DNA of 5,345 nucleotides from Campylobacteraceae bacterium (lineage in GTDB: Bacteria > Campylobacterota > Campylobacteria > Campylobacterales > Sulfurovaceae), in contig JALVXO010000006.1 in the NCBI GenBank assembly GCA_027022775.1, forward strand, positions 1 to 5,345. Direction: 5' to 3'. Under the pieces are notes generated by a model. It did no database searches. It was given only the letters and a program-made list of their open reading frames with translations, and had not been told where the DNA came from. The translations under genes were made by a program, and so were the position numbers. Positions 1-4,889 of this stretch are shown here, piece by piece (the first letter of the stretch is position 1; every line of letters begins with the position of its first letter).

Positions 1-42
1 TAAATGCCATTATACCGGTATTTGCTTAAAAAATGCTAAAAA

Positions 43-353
43 AGTTCTTACATCTAAAATTTTTTAGGGTGCAAAAACGGCTTATAGTTTGCTTAATTTC
101 CCGTAAAATGAGGATTTGTTGTGTTTGAAAAGTTCTTACATCTGTTTTGGATAAAGTGCTAAAATGCAGATGTAAGAACTTTTGGATTTTTGGCATACCG
201 TAAAATGGGGTTAAAACCCCATAAGTTTTGCTTATAGTTCTTACATCGATTTTAAAAAATGTCAACTATATGTTTGTAAGAACTTTTGTTTTTAAAAAAT
301 TGCCCAAAATGGGGGTTTTCTTAAAGAAATCTTAAGAAAAAAGTTCTTACATC
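43..353. repeat. Degenerate ~105-bp tandem repeat array with internal hairpins
   Basis: The word AGTTCTTACATC occurs in forward orientation at 43-54, 131-142, 236-247 and 342-353. This gives units of 88, 105 and 106 bp and the start of a fourth. Units 2 and 3 share further blocks at matching offsets: an inverted copy of the word followed by ACTTTTG (169-184, and a weaker one at 275-288) and a CCGTAAAATG-like box (198-207; CCCAAAATGG at 303-312). Unit 1 has that box at 101-110 but no inverted copy. A second hairpin follows the box in unit 2 (ATGGGGTT/AACCCCAT, 205-222) and in unit 3 (TTTTCTTAA/TTAAGAAAA, 316-340): different sequence, similar place. The region is very AT-rich, and the only long frame across it (26-265, minus) simply translates the repeats, so I call no gene. 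The array may continue left of the window. Function is unknown; options are repeated small RNAs, an array of protein-binding sites, or a satellite. Confidence 0.75.
128..183. repeat. Perfect 17-bp inverted repeat inside array unit 2
   Basis: The arm AAAAGTTCTTACATCTG (128-144) is the exact reverse complement of 167-183, with a 22-nt spacer. The spacer contains TGCTAAAAT (157-165), which resembles an extended -10 promoter box on the plus strand. Unit 3 has a shorter equivalent, with perfect 10-bp arms at 236-245 and 275-284 and a 29-nt spacer. The structure could be an RNA hairpin or two half-sites flanking a promoter; the sequence does not decide. Confidence 0.8.
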
Positions 354-392
354 GTTTTGGGTTTTTAAAGCATAATTGTATATTGTTTTTTT

Positions 393-441
393 ATAAGCCG
401 GAGTCTAAAGACTCCAAGCTTATTTAAGATCAAATAAGCTT
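393..441. terminator. Hairpin cluster at the metE 3' end, possible terminator
   Basis: Three stems are visible. GGAGTC/GACTCC (400-405 with 410-415, TAAA loop) can be extended by ATAAGC/GCTTAT (393-398 with 418-423). A perfect 10-bp stem AAGCTTATTT/AAATAAGCTT (416-425 with 432-441) uses the same GCTTAT bases, so the long forms exclude each other. Read along metE (minus strand) the stems are followed by an A tract and not a T tract, so this is not a textbook terminator for metE. On the plus strand the second stem ends in TTTT (440-443). I infer a transcript 3'-end region, direction uncertain. A further small hairpin (450-463, plus-strand T tract) overlaps the metE stop codon. Confidence 0.4.
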
Positions 442-464
442 TTAATGGCAAGTAGTGCTACTTT

Positions 465-2732
465 TTACACCTCAGCTCTGACGATTTTAACCGCTTCTAC
501 CATATTTTTAAGGCTTGGTTTTACCTCTTCCCATTTTCTGGTTTTAAGTCCGCAGTCGGGGTTTATCCATAGCTGCTCTTTTGGAAGGACTTCTAGCAGT
601 TTATGGATTTGCTCTACAATCTCTTTTACACTTGGAATTCTTGGGGAGTGAATATCGTAAACCCCCGGTCCAACCTCTTGTTTGTAGCCGACTTTTGCGA
701 ATATTTTAAGCAATTCGTTGCCGCTTCTTGCTGTTTCTATCGAAATTACATCGGCATCCATCGCTTCGATTGTTCTTATAATATCGTTAAATTCGCTGTA
801 ACACATATGGGTGTGTATTTGTGTTTGGGCGTGTGCAGGGGCTACGCAGATTTTAAAATCTCTAACTGCCCACTCTTCGTAAGCTGGGATTTTGCTGCTT
901 CTTAAAGGGTAACCCTCTTTAAATGCCGCTTCGTCAACCTGGATAATTTTAATGCCCGCTTCTTGCAAATCGGCAACTTCGTCGGCAATTGCCAGAGCAA
1001 TCTGTTTAGAAACTTCGCTTCGCTCAATATCGTCGCGCACAAACGACCAGTTTAAAATAGTTACCGGACCTGTTAGCATTCCCTTCATTATCTTTTTGGT
1101 TTTACTTTGTGCGTAAGTTATCCAATCTACCGTCATAGCTTTTGGTCTGCTTACATCTCCGTAAATTATTGGCGGTTTAACACATCGGCTGCCGTAACTT
1201 TGCACCCATCCGTTCTGAGTAAATGCAAAACCTTTAAGCTGCTCGCCAAAATACTCCACCATATCATTTCTCTCCGGCTCGCCGTGAACCAATACATCAA
1301 GCCCCGCCTCTTCTTGGAATGCGACACATTCGTCTATGTAAGCTTTCATAGCCGCTTCGTATTCCTCTTTAGAAATTATGCCGTTTTTGAAATCACGGCG
1401 CGCTTTTCTAACTTCGGCTGTTTGCGGAAAAGAGCCGATAGTGGTTGTCGGCAGGGTAGGGTAGTTTAAAACTTGGTGCTGAATTTTAATTCTATCTTCG
1501 AATTTGTCGTCTCTTTCCAATTTAATATCTCCCGCAACCCTTGCCTGTACCGCTTTGTCGTGGATAATTTCGGCGCTTTTTCTAGTTTGGTTTGCATCGA
1601 TATTGCTTTGCAAAATTGCTTTTTGGGCTTCGTTTAACTCTTTGCCCCTAAAGAGTTTTTCGATAATTGCAATCTCTTCTAGCTTCTCTTTTGCAAACGA
1701 AAGCCAGGTTCTAATTTCGTTGTTTAGTTTCTCTTCGTAAGCCAGGGTAAACGGCGTATGAAGGAGCGAACAGGATGTTCCGACACATATATTCTCTTTG
1801 GCAACTTTGCTTGCAATCTGCTCTAAAAGCTCAACGCTTTTTTGGATATCGTTAATCCAAACATTTCTGCCGTCAACCACCCCTGCAAAAAGCTTTTTGC
1901 CGCTGTTTGCAACTATATCGATAATTTGCAGGTTCTCTTTGCCGTGCACCAAATCTAGAGCAATACCGCTAATTGGCGTATTTACCAATACTTTAACCGC
2001 TTCGCTTGCGTGTTCAAAATAGGTTGCAACAATAATTTTTAAATTGTCTGCAACGCTTGCTAATTTGTCGTAAGTCGGCTTGATTAAGCTTAAATGTTTT
2101 GGTTCAAGATCTTTTACAAAGAAAGGCTCATCAAATTGCACAATAATATTTTGGTCAAGTTTAGAAATTTCGCTCAAAAGCTCCTCGTAAATTGGCAATA
2201 TTTTGCCCAAAAGTTCAAATGTATCGCCTCTGTCGATTCTTTTAGAAAGTGCTAAAAAGGTAATTGGTCCGATTAAGTTGACTTTTATCTTTTCTAAACC
2301 GAACTCTTTTGCCTCTTTATATTCATTTATTATTTTAGAGGCGTTTAATTTATACTCATCGTATGGTGACAGTTCAGGCACAATGTAGTGGTAGTTTGTG
2401 TTAAACCACTTTGTCATCTCCATCGCTACGGCATTTTTGTTTCCTCTTGCCATAGAGAAATAGAGCTCTTCTCCTTCAAGGTTTTTAAAACGCGCAGGAA
2501 TGGCGCCTAGAGTTACCGCCATATCAAGCATATTATCATATAGCGAAAAGTCGTTTACGCTAATTAAATCGATACCTGCATCTTTTTGATACCCCCAGTG
2601 TCTGGCTCTTAACATTTTTGCGGTTTTTTCAACTTCGCTAAAATCGCTTTTACCGCTCCAGTAACTCTCTAATGCAAATTTTAACTCTCTTTTTTCTCCA
2701 ATTCTTGGGAATCCTGTAACAAAACTCGGCAT
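465..2732 (-). CDS. metE: Cobalamin-independent methionine synthase MetE
   Basis: This enzyme (5-methyltetrahydropteroyltriglutamate-homocysteine methyltransferase) moves a methyl group from methyl-tetrahydrofolate to homocysteine, the last step of methionine synthesis, in the cytoplasm and without vitamin B12. The 755 residues match the usual length. The N-terminal half begins with the typical GFPRIG motif (8-13). The catalytic half carries TTIGSFPQT, HGEPERNDMVEYF (homocysteine binding) and VDEAAFKEGYPL with Asp600. The zinc ligands are His642 and Cys644 (HTHMCYSEF), Glu666 (IETARSG) and Cys727 (NPDCGLKTR). His695 in GVYDIHSPR matches the E. coli proton donor; the numbering is E. coli plus one throughout. 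The ATG is preceded by AAGGAG at a good distance. The gene stands alone, divergent from exbB, and no residue appears to be missing. The family assignment is firm. Confidence 0.97.
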   Translation of the reverse strand: MPSFVTGFPRIGEKRELKFALESYWSGKSDFSEVEKTAKMLRARHWGYQKDAGIDLISVNDFSLYDNMLDMAVTLGAIPARFKNLEGEELYFSMARGNKNAVAMEMTKWFNTNYHYIVPELSPYDEYKLNASKIINEYKEAKEFGLEKIKVNLIGPITFLALSKRIDRGDTFELLGKILPIYEELLSEISKLDQNIIVQFDEPFFVKDLEPKHLSLIKPTYDKLASVADNLKIIVATYFEHASEAVKVLVNTPISGIALDLVHGKENLQIIDIVANSGKKLFAGVVDGRNVWINDIQKSVELLEQIASKVAKENICVGTSCSLLHTPFTLAYEEKLNNEIRTWLSFAKEKLEEIAIIEKLFRGKELNEAQKAILQSNIDANQTRKSAEIIHDKAVQARVAGDIKLERDDKFEDRIKIQHQVLNYPTLPTTTIGSFPQTAEVRKARRDFKNGIISKEEYEAAMKAYIDECVAFQEEAGLDVLVHGEPERNDMVEYFGEQLKGFAFTQNGWVQSYGSRCVKPPIIYGDVSRPKAMTVDWITYAQSKTKKIMKGMLTGPVTILNWSFVRDDIERSEVSKQIALAIADEVADLQEAGIKIIQVDEAAFKEGYPLRSSKIPAYEEWAVRDFKICVAPAHAQTQIHTHMCYSEFNDIIRTIEAMDADVISIETARSGNELLKIFAKVGYKQEVGPGVYDIHSPRIPSVKEIVEQIHKLLEVLPKEQLWINPDCGLKTRKWEEVKPSLKNMVEAVKIVRAEV

Positions 2733-2756
2733 ATTTAACTCCTTTATATATTTTTT

Positions 2757-2785
2757 AATATAAAAATGGCGTTAAGGCATTTAAA
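2757..2785 (-). promoter_or_regulatory. Candidate metE promoter
   Basis: On the minus strand TTTAAA (2780-2785) and TATATT (2757-2762) are separated by exactly 17 nt. Transcription would start near 2750, just ahead of the AAGGAG ribosome binding site (about 2740-2745). This gives a leader of only about 20 nt and leaves little room for a riboswitch in that transcript. The assignment rests on consensus matching in AT-rich DNA, where chance matches are common. Confidence 0.42.
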
Positions 2786-2796
2786 GCAAATAACGC
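2769..2796. promoter_or_regulatory. Inverted repeat overlapping the metE -35 region, possible operator
   Basis: GCGTTA (2769-2774) and TAACGC (2791-2796) form 6-bp inverted arms around a TTTAAA core, covering the predicted -35 box and part of the spacer. Just upstream of it, relative to metE, the word AACTCTT is repeated at 2797-2803 and 2807-2813, 10 bp apart, or about one helical turn. Both are layouts typical of transcription-factor sites. The regulator is unknown. Confidence 0.33.
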
Positions 2797-2837
2797 AACT
2801 CTTTTGAACTCTTAACAGTGGTAAAATTTATGATTTA

Positions 2838-2930
2838 TGATAAGGAGTTAAACCAAAGGAGGGTGGACACCTGTCCTTCTAAATGCAAAGTAGGTGCAGT
2901 AGTAAGGACATCTTGGGATAAAAGTGTTTA
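2838..2930. other. Structured intergenic segment of unknown identity
   Basis: This segment is richer in G than its surroundings and dense in self-complementary words. TGTCCTT (2872-2878) pairs with AAGGACA (2904-2910), and TGCA words inside the loop (2884-2887, 2895-2898) could add a second stem. Alternatively GGAC (2865-2868) pairs with GTCC (2873-2876), or GGTG (2862-2865) with CACC (2868-2871). These pairings compete with each other. No frame gives a convincing protein and I do not recognise a known riboswitch. It may be a structured leader or a remnant of a mobile element. The remainder of the 417-bp gap holds only the promoter candidates listed separately. Confidence 0.35.
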
Positions 2931-2937
2931 ATTGCAG

Positions 2938-2943
2938 TATAAT
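2938..2943 (+). promoter_or_regulatory. Perfect TATAAT box, candidate -10 element
   Basis: TATAAT on the plus strand matches the -10 consensus exactly, with a poor TTGGGA (2913-2918) at 19 nt as a possible -35. Campylobacterota promoters commonly lack a clear -35 box. If used, it would give exbB a leader of about 200 nt, or make a separate short RNA. A weak hairpin (CACT/AGTG with TTC/GAA, 2978-2999) and a T tract (about 3050-3057) lie downstream. Confidence 0.3.
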
Positions 2944-3115
2944 TCTGGTTTTGCGTTTAAAAATAGCATTACAGTGGCACTTTTTCTGACGAAGCAGTGA
3001 AACAATAGCTCTAAAATAAACGCTGTTGGCCATAATTTTGCATCTTTAAATTTTTTTGTAAGCAATTTTATCAAAACAAGCTTATAAAATTTATAAAAAG
3101 TTAACAATTGTATGT

Positions 3116-3121
3116 TAGAAT
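3116..3121 (+). promoter_or_regulatory. Candidate -10 box of the exbB-exbD-tonB operon
   Basis: TAGAAT, with a TG dinucleotide just upstream (3113-3114), lies 28 nt before the exbB start codon, behind an AT-rich stretch. There is no good -35 box. The palindrome ACAATTGT (3104-3111) sits directly upstream. I see no clear 19-bp Fur box, although iron control by Fur is the usual regulation of this operon. Confidence 0.4.
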
Positions 3122-3149
3122 ACCAGCGGTTTAACATTTAGGAGAGTTT

Positions 3150-3560
3150 ATGCAGCATATTAAAGAGATTGTAGATTATGGTATTATCGGGTTGCTTTTA
3201 GTGATGAGCATTGTTGCTGTGGCGCTTTTTATTGAGCGGGTTTTTTATTTTAAAAAGGTGGATTTAAAGGATTTTAAAAGCCGCGAATTGTTGGAAAACC
3301 GTTTAAGCGGCAATTTGACCGCAATTGCGACTATAGCATCAAATGCACCATATATAGGGCTTCTTGGAACAGTTTTGGCTATTATGCAAACCTTTATAGA
3401 TATGGCAAAAAGCGATTTGGCGGCAACTAAAATTATGGAATCTCTGGCACTCGCACTCAAAACCACAGCAGCCGGGCTTGTTGTAGCAATAGTTGCTACA
3501 ATTCTTTATAATATTTTAGTTCGAAAAGTTGAAACAAAGCTGGCAGAATATGGCGCTTAA
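3150..3560 (+). CDS. exbB: ExbB, proton-channel subunit of the TonB energising complex (short form)
   Basis: ExbB forms the inner-membrane ring that, with ExbD, uses the proton-motive force to energise TonB. The protein has 136 residues with three predicted membrane helices: about 9-29, 62-86 (containing PYIGLLGTV) and 100-124 (containing ALKTTAAGLVVAI). These are the MotA/TolQ/ExbB family signatures. It is much shorter than E. coli ExbB (244 residues) because the first cytoplasmic loop is very small, like the short ExbB proteins known in Helicobacter relatives. Aligning T-A-x-G-L in helix 3 with E. coli puts Leu101 where E. coli has the functional Glu176; the nearest acidic residue is Glu97. 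The ATG follows AGGAGAG (3140-3146) at ideal spacing. Its end overlaps exbD by 11 nt, indicating translational coupling. Confidence 0.92.
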   Translation: MQHIKEIVDYGIIGLLLVMSIVAVALFIERVFYFKKVDLKDFKSRELLENRLSGNLTAIATIASNAPYIGLLGTVLAIMQTFIDMAKSDLAATKIMESLALALKTTAAGLVVAIVATILYNILVRKVETKLAEYGA

Positions 3561-3933
3561 AAAATTTGACTCTTTAAATGTTATTCCGCTTGTTGATATT
3601 ATGCTGGTGCTTTTGGCAATTGTGCTTACCACCTCAACACTTATAGAAAAAAAACTTATTCCTGTTAATTTGCCAAAGGCAAAAAGTGCAAAAGGGCAGC
3701 TGCAGCATAAAAATATCGCTATTACAATTAAAAAAGACGGTAAAATCTATATAGAAAACAGTGAAACCGCCTTAAATGAGTTTGAAGCAAAAGTAAAAAA
3801 GTTTGATGCCAACACCACTTTTTTAATAAATTGCGATGCAAACGCTTCATTTAACAGTTTTGTTAAAGTTTTAGATATTTTAAAATCAAACAGATTTAGC
3901 AATATTTCGATTGTAAGCAGGGAAAATGAGTAG
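3550..3933 (+). CDS. exbD: ExbD, TonB-complex stator protein
   Basis: ExbD partners ExbB in coupling proton flow to TonB. From the ATG at 3550 it has 127 residues: a short cytoplasmic N-terminus, one membrane helix (about 12-30) and a periplasmic domain. The motif NVIPLVDIMLVLL carries Asp16, equivalent to the essential Asp25 of E. coli. The periplasmic part has the family marks VNLPKA (39-44), ITIKKDGKIYI and the CDANASFNSFVKVLDILK stretch. An in-frame TTG at 3529 would add seven residues, but MALKKFD is the typical ExbD start, so I chose the ATG. There is no strong ribosome binding site before it; translation probably couples to exbB, whose stop codon lies 8 nt inside exbD. The 3' end overlaps tonB by 8 nt. 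Confidence 0.92.
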   Translation: MALKKFDSLNVIPLVDIMLVLLAIVLTTSTLIEKKLIPVNLPKAKSAKGQLQHKNIAITIKKDGKIYIENSETALNEFEAKVKKFDANTTFLINCDANASFNSFVKVLDILKSNRFSNISIVSRENE

Positions 3934-4669
3934 GCCATTTTTAATTTCCATGCTTATTCATGCTTTAGCAGTTGCGGCTATTTTCTCTTTTTTTGAGAAA
4001 AGCAGCGTAGGGCTGCAACCAAATATTAAAAAAATTTCGCTAAATTCCATTAAAATAGAAAAATCTATACAAAAACCGAAAATAAAAAAGAAAAAAGAGG
4101 CAAAACATCCGCAAAAAGAGAATAAAGAAAAAAAGCCAAAAGCTAAAAGCCAAAAGAAAGCAAAGAGCAAAGAGCTTAGAGTTAAAAGTAAGAAGAAGCT
4201 AAAAGTTAAAAGCCAAAAGCGTAAAACCAGAAGCAAAGCTAAGAGAGCAAAGAGCAAAAAAAAGCTAAAAGATAAAAGTTTTAAATACAAAGTTAAAAGC
4301 AGAAAACAAAAAATCGGAAACCAAAAACCAATCACTAGCAACCAATTACCGGTAAGCAATCATAAATCGCTAATTACTAATCACAAACCGCTAATTGCAC
4401 CTTCTGCTAACATCAAAGCACAAATATATCAAGCTATAAATAGTGCAAAAGTTTATCCGCGTCTTGCTAAAAAAATGGGGCTGCAAGGCAGTGTTTATAC
4501 CTGCTTTACCGTAAGCCCCGGCGGAAATGTCAGCAACATTACAACAAGCGGCGCGCATGCAATTTTGCAAAGAGGGGCACGCCAGACAATTGACCGTGCA
4601 AAATCCTCTTTTCCGGCAGTTCCAAGTGTTATGAATATTTGTGTTTCGATTAATTATATTTTGCAGTAG
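3926..4669 (+). CDS. tonB: TonB, energy transducer to outer-membrane receptors, with Lys-rich linker
   Basis: TonB spans the periplasm and delivers energy from ExbB/ExbD to outer-membrane receptors for siderophores, haem or cobalamin. The 247 residues divide into an N-terminal membrane anchor (about 5-23), a long very basic linker (about 35-160) and a C-terminal TonB domain (161-247). That domain shows the classic YP (177-178) and the KMGLQGSVYTCFTVSPGGNV pattern. Most TonB linkers are Pro-rich with Glu-Pro and Lys-Pro repeats; this one is mainly Lys, Ser, Arg and Gln up to about 130, then Asn/His/Leu/Pro. The DNA under 69-158 has a 7-nt periodicity (see the separate repeat). The domain contains two cysteines, Cys193 and Cys239, in predicted strands. 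The gene is last in the operon and its start overlaps the exbD stop. Confidence 0.9.
   Translation: MSRPFLISMLIHALAVAAIFSFFEKSSVGLQPNIKKISLNSIKIEKSIQKPKIKKKKEAKHPQKENKEKKPKAKSQKKAKSKELRVKSKKKLKVKSQKRKTRSKAKRAKSKKKLKDKSFKYKVKSRKQKIGNQKPITSNQLPVSNHKSLITNHKPLIAPSANIKAQIYQAINSAKVYPRLAKKMGLQGSVYTCFTVSPGGNVSNITTSGAHAILQRGARQTIDRAKSSFPAVPSVMNICVSINYILQ
4131..4399 (+). repeat. Heptanucleotide satellite inside the tonB linker
   Basis: The DNA divides into 7-nt words. The first part is AAAAGCC-like: AAAAGCC, AAAAGCT, AAAAGCC from 4131, a doublet AGCAAAG at 4159-4172, and AAAAGTT, AAAAGCC, AAAAGCG at 4201-4221. The last part is AATTACT-like: AATCACT (4330), AATTACC (4344), AATCATA (4358), AATCGCT, AATTACT, AATCACA (4365-4385) and AATTGCA (4393). 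Phase slips and degenerate words lie between. Three heptads make 21 nt, so the protein shows a 7-residue repeat, clearest as ITSNQLP, VSNHKSL and ITNHKPL (residues 136-156). The frame stays open through the whole tract. Confidence 0.65.
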
Positions 4670-4741
4670 CAGTTTATTGGTATCTTGTGCTCGTTTCAAT
4701 TATCCCGAGGCAGTGAAAAAATTAGAAAATTTGTTTTAATC

Positions 4742-4812
4742 GTCATTCTGAGCGTAGCGAAGAATCTATTTACTGCCGCTCTATCGAGATTCTTCGCTGC
4801 GCTCAGAATGAC
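4742..4812. repeat. Dispersed palindromic repeat, 26-bp stem, between convergent genes
   Basis: Left arm 4742-4767 and right arm 4787-4812 match as inverted repeats at 25 of 26 positions; the single difference (4755) becomes a G-U pair in RNA. The loop is 19 nt. The arms start and end with GTCATTCTGAGCG and CGCTCAGAATGAC, wording I recognise from palindromic intergenic repeats found in many unrelated bacteria; that recognition is from memory and unsearched. Its GC content is well above the flanks. Lying between the tonB end and the end of the convergent membrane-protein gene, it could stop or protect transcripts from both sides, but it lacks a T tract. Short flanking TTTTA (4734-4738) and TAAAA (4813-4817) extend the symmetry. 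The rest of 4670-4889 shows nothing I can assign. Confidence 0.8.
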
Positions 4813-4889
4813 TAAAATGGGTAATTTTACAGAAATTTTAACTTTTTGCGCAGTCTCAGTACGATAGGAACTAGTGTGGATATGTTATC

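Noticed and set aside
26..265. 79-residue minus-strand frame across the repeat array
   Set aside because: Its recurring DVRTF/DVRTI peptides are translations of the inverted repeat word; there is no ribosome binding site and no plausible domain.
43..353. CRISPR array
   Set aside because: The repeats alternate in orientation, are only about 12-17 nt, are unevenly spaced, and the intervening DNA also shares sequence between units.
43..353. Integron attC sites or a chromosomal origin with DnaA boxes
   Set aside because: No GTTRRRY/RYYYAAC core pairs and no cluster of TTATCCACA or TTCATTCACA-like boxes are visible.
2733..2930. SAM, cobalamin or other methionine-related riboswitch before metE
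   Set aside because: I see none of the conserved core motifs, and the best promoter leaves a leader of only about 20 nt.
2848..3137. Two overlapping minus-strand frames of 61 and 69 residues between metE and exbB
   Set aside because: They have no recognisable domain and no good ribosome binding site, and their composition is that of random AT-rich DNA.
3095..3149. Fur box before exbB
   Set aside because: ACAATTGT is palindromic, but the GATAAT-type hexamer repeats of a Fur site are not present.
3958..4359. 133-residue minus-strand hydrophobic frame opposite tonB
   Set aside because: It is the shadow of the Lys-rich linker: AAA-rich codons read backwards give Phe and Leu. No start signal supports it.
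4685..4867. 60-residue plus-strand frame containing SVAKNL and FAALRMT
   Set aside because: This is the translation of the palindromic repeat, a common source of spurious small proteins.
4856..4876. AGTACGATAGGAAC resembles the sarcin-ricin loop of 23S rRNA
   Set aside because: The match is about a dozen bases with a change at a key position, and neither flank resembles 23S helices; probably coincidence.
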